Shown here in pieces: positions 8,930 to 16,567 of a stretch of 64,000 bases of DNA. Position numbers and translations under genes: made by a program. The DNA is from JAZKFT01 sp040386335 (GTDB lineage Bacteria > Bacteroidota > Bacteroidia > Chitinophagales > Chitinophagaceae). How positions within the stretch are numbered: position 1 is the stretch's first letter; the number at the start of each line of letters is the position of its first letter. The stretch covers positions 213,080 through 277,079 of the forward strand of contig JAZKFT010000022.1 in the NCBI GenBank assembly GCA_040386335.1, read 5' to 3'. A model generated the notes under the pieces. That model was not told the origin of the DNA. It ran no database searches and worked only from the letters and a program-made list of their open reading frames with translations.

Positions 8930-9421
8930 ATGAAAAATGCAACGAAAAAAAAGAGTGGATTTAGAATTGCCTTTGACCGGTTTTCCGGAGCTGTAACAAA
9001 GGCAACCGGATCACCTTCCGCTTTTCTATTAGCCATTACCGTAGTGCTGGTATGGGGTATTACCGGCCCACTGTTTCAGTTTTCCGATACCTGGCAATTG
9101 GTGATCAATACCGGCACAACCATTATCACGTTCCTGATGGTATTTATTATTCAGCAATCGGCCAATAAAGACACGGTTGCCATTCATTTAAAGCTAAATG
9201 AACTGATCGCCTCCAGCATCAGGGCCAGTAACCGGCTGATCGATATTGAAGATCTCACAGAAGATGAATTGCAGGTGTTGAAGAAATTTTATATCAAACT
9301 CTCCGACCTCGCCGAAAAGGAGGACGATATACATGCAAGTCATTCTGTGGATGAGGCAGCGAACCTTAACAACGAAAAAATGAGTAGTAGAAAACCCCAA
9401 TTATCAACCACAAAAAATTAG
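8930..9421 (+). CDS. Low-affinity iron permease-family membrane protein
   Basis: A 163-residue protein with two membrane segments (about 28-50 and 60-80) and a conserved cytoplasmic part: TTIITFLMVFIIQQSANKD around 66-84 followed by AIHLKLNELIASSIRASN. This matches the bacterial low-affinity iron permease (Fet4-related) family as I know it. Actual iron transport by the short bacterial members is uncertain. The C-terminal 40 residues are acidic then basic and poorly conserved. It starts 9 bp after the FAD oxidoreductase and is followed 4 bp later by a tiny lipoprotein gene, suggesting one transcript. Confidence 0.8.
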   Translation: MKNATKKKSGFRIAFDRFSGAVTKATGSPSAFLLAITVVLVWGITGPLFQFSDTWQLVINTGTTIITFLMVFIIQQSANKDTVAIHLKLNELIASSIRASNRLIDIEDLTEDELQVLKKFYIKLSDLAEKEDDIHASHSVDEAANLNNEKMSSRKPQLSTTKN

Positions 9422-9425
9422 AACC

Positions 9426-9599
9426 ATGAAAAAGCACATTTTTACCTGGAGCCTGCTAGTAACCTTATTGTTGGGTCTTAGCAGCTGTGAAGCGATTGGC
9501 AGCATTTTTAAAGCCGGTGTATGGACGGGTTTTATTATTGTGGCCATAATTATTGGCATTATTGTCTTTGTCATCAGCCGGGCGGGAAAAAATAAATAA
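9426..9599 (+). CDS. 57-residue membrane lipoprotein
   Basis: Short ORF found by reading the sequence. The N-terminus MKKHIFTWSLLVTLLLGLSSC is a lipoprotein signal with the lipid-modified Cys at residue 21; a second hydrophobic segment (FIIVAIIIGIIVFVI, about 36-50) ends in RAGKNK. Proteins of this design are common in Bacteroidota and are sometimes mis-annotated as phosphatidate cytidylyltransferase, for which there is no support here. It begins 4 bp after the iron permease-like gene, so it is likely the last gene of that operon. Function unknown. Confidence 0.75.
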   Translation: MKKHIFTWSLLVTLLLGLSSCEAIGSIFKAGVWTGFIIVAIIIGIIVFVISRAGKNK

Positions 9600-9709
9600 T
9601 CGCCATGGCCGTGTACAGGCGAACTGTCGCGAGGGTACGTGTTGTCATGATCCATAATCCACCCAAATCGAGCACTTCAAAACTTTAGGTGTGGGGAAAT
9701 AGCAGGTGT

Positions 9710-9742
9710 AGGGTTGCCAATCTTCCAGAGGTTGGCAACCCT
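9710..9742. terminator. Stem-loop with 11-bp perfect stem
   Basis: AGGGTTGCCAA and TTGGCAACCCT form a perfect 11-bp stem with an 11-nt loop, in the 260 bp between the small lipoprotein gene and the next lipoprotein operon. The following T-run is short (CCCTTTGAG), so it is either a weak terminator or a remnant of a repeated palindrome. The rest of the gap holds nothing I can identify. Confidence 0.5.
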
Positions 9743-9860
9743 TTGAGTACCAGGGCTAAACTCCTTCAATTTTGTCATCGTTTACTCATTCTAAACAAAT
9801 TCATATCTGCCGGGCAGCATTTTGCCTGCTATTGTTCTCATAAAGGGAAACTAACTTTCT

Positions 9861-10400
9861 ATGAGACAATGGAATTGCTTATTGCTAGTGGCCTGCATTC
9901 TAATGGCCGCTTCCTGCCAGCCAGATGATAAATTCACACCGCTTGGTAAAGTTTGGGGGTACAAACCCATTTACGGCAGCGATGCCGATTTGTTTACCAT
10001 AGAAAGCAAACCTGCAAGGGAAGTGTCAAAAGCAGGAAAAATCTACGTAAAAGACAATTATATCTTCCAAAACGAAATTGGTGAGGGTATCCATATCATC
10101 AATAATACCAACCCCGCCAATGCGCAACGGGTAGGCTTTATCAAAATCAAAGGCAGCGAAGAAATTTCAATTAAGGGCAATTTTTTGTACAGCAACAATT
10201 TTACGGACCTGGTGGTGGCTGATATTTCCAACCTGGCCAATGTTACAGAAGTCAGCCGTACCAAAAGCGCCTTTTTCAGCGGTACCAGCCAACTGATGCC
10301 TCCCGTTAGGGGCAGCTATTTTGAATGTGTGGATGCCAGCAAAGGTTCGGTTATAAGCTGGGTAAAAGATTCTATCAATAATCCTAAATGCAGAAACTAA
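9861..10400 (+). CDS. Lipoprotein with LVIVD-type repeats
   Basis: A 179-residue exported lipoprotein. The signal MRQWNCLLLVACILMAASC ends in a lipobox with Cys19. The mature part holds repeats of the form IYVKDNYIFQNEIGEGIHIINNTNPANAQRVGFIKI and FLYSNNFTDLVVADISNLANVTEV, the pattern of LVIVD beta-propeller-like repeats. Ligand or role is unknown. It is the first gene of a three-gene operon; the next reads as a second LVIVD lipoprotein beginning 11 bp later. It is short for a full propeller, so the two lipoproteins may act together. Confidence 0.72.
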   Translation: MRQWNCLLLVACILMAASCQPDDKFTPLGKVWGYKPIYGSDADLFTIESKPAREVSKAGKIYVKDNYIFQNEIGEGIHIINNTNPANAQRVGFIKIKGSEEISIKGNFLYSNNFTDLVVADISNLANVTEVSRTKSAFFSGTSQLMPPVRGSYFECVDASKGSVISWVKDSINNPKCRN

Positions 10401-10411
10401 AACCCAATCCT

Positions 10412-11152
10412 ATGCGATATATCTTAATCACCGGTTTTCTTTTTATAGTGGCAGCTTGCAGCAAAGACAGTGTGTCCAATAGCAATAGCATTGGTGGCCA
10501 AAACGGCGTTGGTGGCTCATTGGCCCGGTTCACCCTGGCGGGCAATTATTTATACGTGGTGGGTGATGCCGTTCTAAAAACATTCGACGTAAGCAACCCG
10601 GCCGCCCCGGTGCTGAAAAATTCTATTACCATCGGCAGCAATATTGAAACCATTTATCCTTACAAGAACAATCTTTTTATCGGCTCCCAAACCGGTATGT
10701 TTATTTACTCCATTGCCAACCCCGAAGCGCCGAAATTATCCGGTTCTGCGCTGCATGTTCGCAGTTGCGACCCCGTGGTGGCCAACGATACCGCTGCATT
10801 TGTTACTTTGAGAAGGGGTACCAACTGTGGTACGCCAACCGATGGGCTATACCTCTACCGGATCACAAATTTGCTGGCACCGGCATTGGTGAAAACGGTA
10901 CCACTGCCGACCCCTTATGGATTAGGTCTAAAAGACAGTACTTTATTTGTATGCCAGGGTAGTAATGGCCTTGCTGTGGTAAAAGTGAATAGCGTAACCA
11001 ACCCCACCGTTTTACGAACCATCACCGGCAACGACTTCAGGGATGTCATCCCTTATAATGACCTGCTGATTTGCTATGTTACCGATGGCATTGCTCTCTA
11101 TGATATCAGCAATATTTCCAACATCCAGTTTATAAAAAAAGTGATTAACTAG
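10412..11152 (+). CDS. Second LVIVD-repeat lipoprotein
   Basis: A 246-residue lipoprotein with signal MRYILITGFLFIVAAC (Cys16). An upstream ATG at 10388 overlaps the previous gene, but the one at 10412 begins directly with the signal peptide, so I chose it. Several repeats follow the pattern LYVVGDAVLKTFDVSNPAAPVL, MFIYSIANPEAPKLSG, LYLYRITNLLAPALV and IALYDISNISNIQFI, consistent with a beta-propeller built from LVIVD repeats of about 45 residues. Probably anchored in the outer membrane; function unknown. The next gene starts 5 bp after the stop, so co-expression is likely. Confidence 0.75.
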   Translation: MRYILITGFLFIVAACSKDSVSNSNSIGGQNGVGGSLARFTLAGNYLYVVGDAVLKTFDVSNPAAPVLKNSITIGSNIETIYPYKNNLFIGSQTGMFIYSIANPEAPKLSGSALHVRSCDPVVANDTAAFVTLRRGTNCGTPTDGLYLYRITNLLAPALVKTVPLPTPYGLGLKDSTLFVCQGSNGLAVVKVNSVTNPTVLRTITGNDFRDVIPYNDLLICYVTDGIALYDISNISNIQFIKKVIN

Positions 11153-11157
11153 CGCCC

Positions 11158-11871
11158 ATGAATTATTTGAGAACTTCCCTTACCAGCCTGATCCTCGCCA
11201 CGCTGTTGTTATGCCAACAAAATATAGTTGCACAAAGAAGAGCCGCAACACCCAAAGAACCGGCCCCATACGTGCCCCTGGACAACACTTTTTGGCTGCA
11301 GATAAACCCACTGATGCTTGCGGAACCCGAAATATCGCTTGGCTTCACGGCATTGTATAGGGTCAATAAGCATTTGGGGCTGGCTCTTGAAACCAATGTT
11401 TATGTAGCCAGGTACGGCTTCGATGATGATGATTTTGAAAAATATAGCGGTTTCAGGCTCCGGCCGGAAGTAAAATTTTACCCAAACCCCGAATCAAGAA
11501 GGGCCAAGGGCATGTATTTTTCTTTACAGGGACTTTATAAAAATACCAACCTGCCCCGGGAAGAATGGCTGAATAACCAGAGCGGTACTGTTAACCAATT
11601 GGTTTCCTATAAAGAAAACAAAAGAGTATTGGGCGGTGCTGTGAAATTTGGCTGGGAAATTATGCCCGGCAGAGCTAAAAAATGGATGATAGATGTGTAC
11701 ACCGGCCTGGGTGCACGGAACAAGCAATTTAAAGCTGTAGGCCTGCCCAATGGTATAGATATCGATTATGACAATGGCGGCTGGGACGTGTTCTGGGATT
11801 TTGACACCAAAACAAATGGGTTTTATCCGACCGTTTCATTGGGGGTAAAATTTGGGTTTAGGATACAGTAA
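11158..11871 (+). CDS. Outer-membrane beta-barrel-like protein
   Basis: A 237-residue protein with a signal peptide (MNYLRTSLTSLILATLLLCQQNIVAQ, cleavage near residue 26). The mature part alternates polar and hydrophobic residues in strands (ISLGFTALYRVNKHLGLALETNVY, GMYFSLQGLY, LGGAVKFGWEI) and ends in an aromatic/hydrophobic terminal strand (TVSLGVKFGFRIQ), as in small outer-membrane barrels such as the DUF3575 group. I cannot name a specific function. It closes the operon with the two LVIVD lipoproteins and is followed by the strong hairpin at 11944. Confidence 0.65.
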   Translation: MNYLRTSLTSLILATLLLCQQNIVAQRRAATPKEPAPYVPLDNTFWLQINPLMLAEPEISLGFTALYRVNKHLGLALETNVYVARYGFDDDDFEKYSGFRLRPEVKFYPNPESRRAKGMYFSLQGLYKNTNLPREEWLNNQSGTVNQLVSYKENKRVLGGAVKFGWEIMPGRAKKWMIDVYTGLGARNKQFKAVGLPNGIDIDYDNGGWDVFWDFDTKTNGFYPTVSLGVKFGFRIQ

Positions 11872-11943
11872 CTTAGTGTTAACCGGGCCTGACCGGCATG
11901 GCCATGATACCAACTATTTTTCCTGGGCTTCCTGCATTTCAGG

Positions 11944-12005
11944 CCGTGACAAAATCTACGTGACAATTTAAATTGTCACGGAGATTTTGTCACGGATTTT
12001 TTTTT
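11944..12005 (+). terminator. 52-bp near-perfect palindrome with T9 tail
   Basis: Bases 11944-11995 form an inverted repeat with one mismatch in 26 pairs and no loop beyond the turn; the core CGTGACAATT/AATTGTCACG is perfect. A run of nine T follows at 11997-12005, so transcripts from the left would form a very stable hairpin plus U-tract, as in an intrinsic terminator. GTGACAA recurs twice in each arm. The stem is far longer than normal, so it may also be a mobile palindromic repeat or a protein-binding site. Confidence 0.7.
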
Positions 12006-12100
12006 GAAGACTTAGGGTGAACCAGATAGCACGCTGCAATCTCTAAAGCACATCCTTGCTTATTTGCTTTAGATTTGGCGCTTTCATTATCACCCGATTT

Positions 12101-13210
12101 ATGCTGCAAGCTTACACCAACGCCACTATTTTCACAGGTTCCGAATGGATCGAAAATCACGCAGTCATTGTCTCCGGCGATACTATAGAAACTATTGTTC
12201 TTGCAGAACAGTTGCCGGCGGATATGGAACGAATTGATTGCAATCAGCAACTGCTGGTGCCGACGTTTCTTGACTTGCAGATTTATGGCGCCGCAGGCAA
12301 ATTGTTTTCTGCCTACCCAGGGAATGAAGCATTGCAGCTGCTGGCTGAGCATAATGCAACGTGTGGTACTGGTACCTGCCTTGTCACCATTGCCACACAA
12401 CCGATGCCTACCATACTTGCTTGCATCGAAGCTATCAAAACCTACTGGCAGCAAGGTGGAAAAGGCATTATGGGTATGCACCTGGAAGGCCCGTTTATCA
12501 ATGCAACAAAAAGAGGGGCGCATATAGAGGAGTGGGTACAAAGCCCCACTATGGAAGAAGTGAAAACCTTGTTGCAAAAAGCGGATGGCGTCATCAAAAT
12601 AGTGACACTGGCACCCGAATGCGTGGATGAAGCAGTCATTCGGGAATTTGCAGAAAACGGCGTGATCGTTTCCATTGGTCACAGCAATGCCAGCTTTGCA
12701 GAAGCCACCAGGGCGATGAACAACGGTGCTTCAACGGTTACTCATTTATACAATGCCATGAGCCCGCTGCACCATCGCGAACCGGGGCTGGTGGGTGCGG
12801 CGATGCAGCACGGAACGGCGGCAGCATCTATTATACCCGATGGCATTCATGTAGATTATGAAGCCGTAAAAATTGCCAAACAGATCATGGGAGAGCGTTT
12901 GTTTTTTATAACCGATGCGGTTACCGACACCTCGGTGGGGCCCTATCAGCACGTACTCAATACGGATCATTACGACTTGCCTAATGGAACGCTGAGCGGC
13001 TCCGCATTAACCATGCTTAAAGCTGTACAAAATGCAGTGCAGCATTGCAATATTTCATTGGAAGAAGCGCTTCGGATGGCTTCCCTGTACCCGGCCAGGG
13101 TGATGGGTTTACACAACAGCTTTGGAAAAATAGAAACAGGTTTTGCAGCACAGTTTGCGCTGGTTAGCAAGGATCTGTCTACCGCTGGTTTGCACGGTTC
13201 GATCTTTTGA
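12101..13210 (+). CDS. nagA: N-acetylglucosamine-6-phosphate deacetylase
   Basis: A 369-residue amidohydrolase. NagA removes the acetyl group from GlcNAc-6-phosphate in amino-sugar and cell-wall recycling. Metal and catalytic motifs: HLEGPFI with E129, SIGHSNA with H194, VTHLYNAMSPLHHREPG with H215, and the catalytic Asp D272 in FITDAVTDT. The ORF could extend to 12056, but the ATG at 12101 gives the usual start (MLQAYTNATIFTG) and length. Its 3' end overlaps the convergent gene at 13179 by 32 bp. No nagB or kinase is adjacent. The strong palindrome at 11944 separates it from the upstream operon. Confidence 0.94.
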   Translation: MLQAYTNATIFTGSEWIENHAVIVSGDTIETIVLAEQLPADMERIDCNQQLLVPTFLDLQIYGAAGKLFSAYPGNEALQLLAEHNATCGTGTCLVTIATQPMPTILACIEAIKTYWQQGGKGIMGMHLEGPFINATKRGAHIEEWVQSPTMEEVKTLLQKADGVIKIVTLAPECVDEAVIREFAENGVIVSIGHSNASFAEATRAMNNGASTVTHLYNAMSPLHHREPGLVGAAMQHGTAAASIIPDGIHVDYEAVKIAKQIMGERLFFITDAVTDTSVGPYQHVLNTDHYDLPNGTLSGSALTMLKAVQNAVQHCNISLEEALRMASLYPARVMGLHNSFGKIETGFAAQFALVSKDLSTAGLHGSIF

Positions 13211-14219
13211 TCCAGCGGACCACCCCATAAATAATCATAAACAAAACAAGGGCACCAAAAGCCAGCGCACCATAAAGTACCCATGTAAGCGGGTTGGTGG
13301 AGTGGATTTCAAAATCGTTAAGCTGCAACGGGGTAAATGATGCACTTGAAAAGGCCGCCACGTCGAATCCATCTATTTCTGCATAATACTTAGCCGCTTC
13401 AGGGAAGATCTTTTTCTCAAAAGCTGAATCCTTTGGAACGTCTTTATACCAGATCAACAGGTTGTCTTTTTCGGTCGGCTCTTTATTTGTAAACTGATAT
13501 AGTAAATGGGTGGTATCACCTATTAAGGTGTTGTAAGGCAGCACAGCCTTGATGTCTTTTGTAGTTAGCCCTTCTTTTAGCTGAACACAAATTTTGCCAC
13601 TATCAATACGGCCTCCCCAGGCGCGACCGCTTTCCAGCACATAGCTAAAGGCACTACCGTCGTCGCCGCTGTAGCCACGGCGTAAATGTGCATGGCTATT
13701 ATCGGTTAAAAAATACACTGTTATTTTGGTGATGGTTTTGGGAGCAAATGTCATTTTCCATACAAACCAGTTTTCATATGCGTTAGCGTTGTCATGCGCC
13801 ACCTGCCCGGCTTCCGAAGATGTCAGCATGGTTTTAAAATCAGCATCTTCTTTCCGCATTAATGGTGTTGTTTCATCATTTACCAGCACTTTCATTCCGG
13901 CGATATATGAGGGAATGACATGCTGTACCAGCGTATCGCTAAACGTAGCTTGCTTTGGGTATGCCACGTGCATGCTTATAGCCGTGTCGGTATTATTGTA
14001 CATGTAGTATTCGCCTTTTACCACTGCAAAGCCCGGGTACAGGTTTACCAAAATCTGTTCATGCTGCATTTGTATTTTTCCGAAAAAAACACTGTCGCCG
14101 GCAAACAGGGGCACAAATTTTCCATTGGCGCCTGCCTCCCATATACCAGGCATGGCGGAGTTGGAAAATGAGGCGAAAGAAACGGTTAGTAAAAAGCAAA
14201 GCGCCAGTAGCTTTTTCAT
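13179..14219 (-). CDS. Exported protein with C-terminal membrane anchor, unknown family
   Basis: A 346-residue protein with a clear signal peptide (MKKLLALCFLLTVSFASFSNSA) and one C-terminal membrane helix (about 312-335, WVLYGALAFGALVLFMIIYGVV) followed by a basic tail. The large periplasmic part has beta-rich segments such as IQMQHEQILVNLYPGFAVVKGEYYMYNNTDT and WKMTFAPKTITKITVYFLTDN; it somewhat resembles DUF4424-like exported proteins, but I cannot confirm this. It is convergent with nagA with a 32-bp tail overlap. Function unknown. Confidence 0.75.
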   Translation of the reverse strand: MKKLLALCFLLTVSFASFSNSAMPGIWEAGANGKFVPLFAGDSVFFGKIQMQHEQILVNLYPGFAVVKGEYYMYNNTDTAISMHVAYPKQATFSDTLVQHVIPSYIAGMKVLVNDETTPLMRKEDADFKTMLTSSEAGQVAHDNANAYENWFVWKMTFAPKTITKITVYFLTDNSHAHLRRGYSGDDGSAFSYVLESGRAWGGRIDSGKICVQLKEGLTTKDIKAVLPYNTLIGDTTHLLYQFTNKEPTEKDNLLIWYKDVPKDSAFEKKIFPEAAKYYAEIDGFDVAAFSSASFTPLQLNDFEIHSTNPLTWVLYGALAFGALVLFMIIYGVVRWIKRSNRANQR

Positions 14220-14316
14220 TTGAAAAATATTTGTACAAGTCTAATGAATATTTTTCTCAGGCTAATGCGTACTGGTGGGTAAATGTCATGATTACACCGG
14301 CCAATTCCTGTTGAAA

Positions 14317-15375
14317 CTATTTCAAACTCTTGCCATATAAAGCTTCAGCTTTTGCGACCAGGTCCCGGTCTGCATGTTGTAATGGGGAGCATTGGGGATA
14401 CACTTCGTCTTTGATAAACCGGATATAATCATCGGTATAATTAAAGCGGTTGCTGCGGTGTTCGGCATCAAAACTTTCATGAGCAAATACATCGTTCCAG
14501 CTGAGCTGGTAGTTGCTTAGTAGCTGAGCTTCGTACACGTTGATCCTGCCGGGCCAGGTGTTTTTGAATAGTTCAATATTGTGTTGTGTTTCTGCGGCTG
14601 AGTGGCCGGCGTAGCGCTCATCGGCGGGGGCATATTTTGTATAGGCATCCACCCATAGGTGCATGCTGGTAAACATCCTGAACCAAAGCGTTTGTATCTG
14701 CGCGTATCTTGTTTGATCGGCTTCTGTATCGCCAATTATTTTTGCATGCTCCAGCGAATAGACAGCACTGTTTGGTACATTAAATGAAGCCGCAGCCGCC
14801 AGTTCATCATATTTGTTTAAAATGGCCTTTGAGCGCCGCAGCATGGGTGGGTGAATCAGCTGGCGGTAGAATACCACATCGGCAAGCAGGTACTTCCTGC
14901 TGATAACTGTTCCTTCCATAGCCTTGTCCAGCCCCTGTTCTATCATCAGCCTCAGAAAGGTGGGATAGTTAATACCACTCCGTCCAAGGTCTATCACATC
15001 CTGAACAGCTTTTGTAAGCGTTGCTTCGTCTTTGTGACCCTTATAGTTGGGCAGGCTGTCTTCATAGGCTTTTAATGTCTGGTTAAGCAGCGCCGCATCA
15101 TCGTACCCGGCACCGGCCTGTGAATATTGTGCAGAGGCTGCGCTGCTTAATACTTTTGCATATTGATTGCTGAAGTTTACAAAGTAGCCGCCGGTGGTAA
15201 GTTTGGTGCTAAAAGCTGCCATGTCGCTCATTTCCAAGGCTAGTTGTTCCATGTCGTTCATAATACTGCACATGTTATCAAAAGCTTCGCCGCTATGGCC
15301 CTGTTTTTTGCTTTCGGCTACCATGCTCCTGAATGCGCCGAGCATGGCATCGCTCATGGTTTTATCTATGGGCAT
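14317..15375 (-). CDS. Hypothetical soluble alpha-helical protein
   Basis: A 352-residue protein that I do not recognise. It has no signal peptide or membrane segment and looks mainly helical. The first 60 residues are Met-rich (MSDAMLGAFRSMVAE, NMCSIMNDMEQLALEMSDM). The C-terminal half has conserved-looking aromatic stretches (IQTLWFRMFTSMHLWVDAYTKYAP, NRFNYTDDYIRFIKDEVYPQC). A second start at 15357 is possible. It is followed downstream by the exported protein at 13179 in the same direction with a 97-bp gap. Codon use and gene length indicate a real gene. Confidence 0.65.
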   Translation of the reverse strand: MPIDKTMSDAMLGAFRSMVAESKKQGHSGEAFDNMCSIMNDMEQLALEMSDMAAFSTKLTTGGYFVNFSNQYAKVLSSAASAQYSQAGAGYDDAALLNQTLKAYEDSLPNYKGHKDEATLTKAVQDVIDLGRSGINYPTFLRLMIEQGLDKAMEGTVISRKYLLADVVFYRQLIHPPMLRRSKAILNKYDELAAAASFNVPNSAVYSLEHAKIIGDTEADQTRYAQIQTLWFRMFTSMHLWVDAYTKYAPADERYAGHSAAETQHNIELFKNTWPGRINVYEAQLLSNYQLSWNDVFAHESFDAEHRSNRFNYTDDYIRFIKDEVYPQCSPLQHADRDLVAKAEALYGKSLK

Positions 15376-15445
15376 ACAATTAAAATTAATGTGTAGTGGT
15401 CTATTATCAAATGTCTAAACTAAGGTCGGTACGCTAAAAAAGTAA

Positions 15446-15573
15446 CGGTATTGCGAGGGTTCTTGCCCGTGGCAATCCCCAACTATTAGCAAGCCCGGTA
15501 TAACTAAATGCGAACAGTATTTTGAAGTTGTGGGGATTGCCACGTCGGGCAGGAACCCGATCTCGCAATACCG
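15446..15573. repeat. Palindromic dispersed repeat, copy 1
   Basis: A 128-bp element with inverted ends CGGTATTGCGAG and CTCGCAATACCG. Inner arms also pair imperfectly: GGTTCTTGCCCG with CGGGCAGGAACC, and TGGCAATCCCCA with TGGGGATTGCCA. The centre is AT-rich and unpaired. It lies between two minus-strand hypothetical genes. Two related elements lie at 16403 and 56297. It looks like a non-autonomous REP/MITE-type element; transcribed, it would fold into a long hairpin. Confidence 0.75.
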
Positions 15574-15621
15574 GTTCGATTAAGCACTGAAATTGTTCCC
15601 AATGACGGCTGAATTGATTTG

Positions 15622-16299
15622 TTATTGACGCTCCACCATCGCCCGATGCTCTTCAATCCTTTGCTGTAAAACAGCATCATTCAACGGGCATTTTTTCCGG
15701 TGCCGGTGTTGCCATAGTAACTCATAATCCCAATTCCATCCCGGTGCATAGTTCCTGATCGCCGTTAAAAAAACCGCCGTGCTTTCCAAAAACAACTTCC
15801 TGTTTTCCGCTTCCTGTTTTTGCATTTCTGCTTTCCAGTTAGCGGGCACGATGGCATTCTTTGACACTTCAATATTTTCGAGAAATCCAATGGCGGTGGT
15901 AAAGAAATGGGTTGGCCAAAGCTCGTCAACTGTTACTTGTACGTCGTTCTTTGCCTGTATCTCACTAACGATGGAAACGATCTGCATCGCATCGGTGGCA
16001 GCACTGATCTTGTCCAGTATTTCCTGCTGACCTTTTGCTTTGATATCTTCTTTTTCCTTTAAGTAAAACTGTAGCCTGCAAGTAGCCTGGTCTTTTACCA
16101 GCGCCACGCCATTCTGCACAGCCAGATCCTTGAGAGCTGTTGCTTTAGTGTGCATCAGGTCGTCCATAGAAGCGGCACTGGAAATGCAATCACACAATGC
16201 CTTTTCGCTTTGATAAGATTGGGAAAACAGCGGGTCGTTTTCGTAACGCTGCATCCGGCGCTGGTAATAGGTTTTATAGTCTTCCAGAATGGCATCCAT
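15622..16299 (-). CDS. Hypothetical soluble helical protein
   Basis: A 225-residue protein of unknown family. The frame is open to 16401, but the upstream part crosses into repeat copy 2 and looks non-coding; the ATG at 16299 (MDAILEDYKTYYQRRMQRYE) is the sensible start. The product is strongly helical, with charged segments (FYLKEKEDIKAKGQQEILDKI, ANWKAEMQKQEAENRKLF) and a Trp-rich stretch near the C-terminus (YAPGWNWDYELLWQHRHRKK). No signal or membrane segment. It lies between repeat copies 1 and 2. No function can be given. Confidence 0.6.
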   Translation of the reverse strand: MDAILEDYKTYYQRRMQRYENDPLFSQSYQSEKALCDCISSAASMDDLMHTKATALKDLAVQNGVALVKDQATCRLQFYLKEKEDIKAKGQQEILDKISAATDAMQIVSIVSEIQAKNDVQVTVDELWPTHFFTTAIGFLENIEVSKNAIVPANWKAEMQKQEAENRKLFLESTAVFLTAIRNYAPGWNWDYELLWQHRHRKKCPLNDAVLQQRIEEHRAMVERQ

Positions 16300-16402
16300 G
16301 GGTGTACATTTTGACGATATAAAAGTAGAACGACCATTTGGAAATGGTGTTACCGCATCTGAATTCAAACTAGCCGGTAGTGAAATGAGAACCCAATTCA
16401 CT

Positions 16403-16540
16403 GGCCGTCACTGCGAGTCCCGGAGTTCCGGTATTGCCCGAAGCAATCTCCAGGAGGCGAAACTTGTAAGATTAAAAGCTTTCAAAACAATCCCTGGAGA
16501 TTGCTTCGCCCGGGCAAGAACCCGGTCTCGCAATGACCGG
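16403..16540. repeat. Palindromic dispersed repeat, copy 2
   Basis: About 138 bp with ends GGCCGTCACTGCGAG and CTCGCAATGACCGG. Inner pairing includes CGAAGCAATCTCCAGG near the left and CCTGGAGATTGCTTCG on the right. It sits between ligA (ending 16568) and the hypothetical gene starting at 16299, only about 850 bp from copy 1. The GTCATTGCGAG-type terminus and GAAGCAATC core are reminiscent of palindromic repeats found in many bacterial genomes. Confidence 0.75.
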
Positions 16541-16567
16541 TGAGATTTAACGAAAGATATATTGATT

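Noticed and set aside
15446..16540. Possible CRISPR array from repeated palindromes
   Set aside because: Only two spaced elements of 128-138 bp with differing centres; no short direct repeats with equal spacers and no cas genes in the window.
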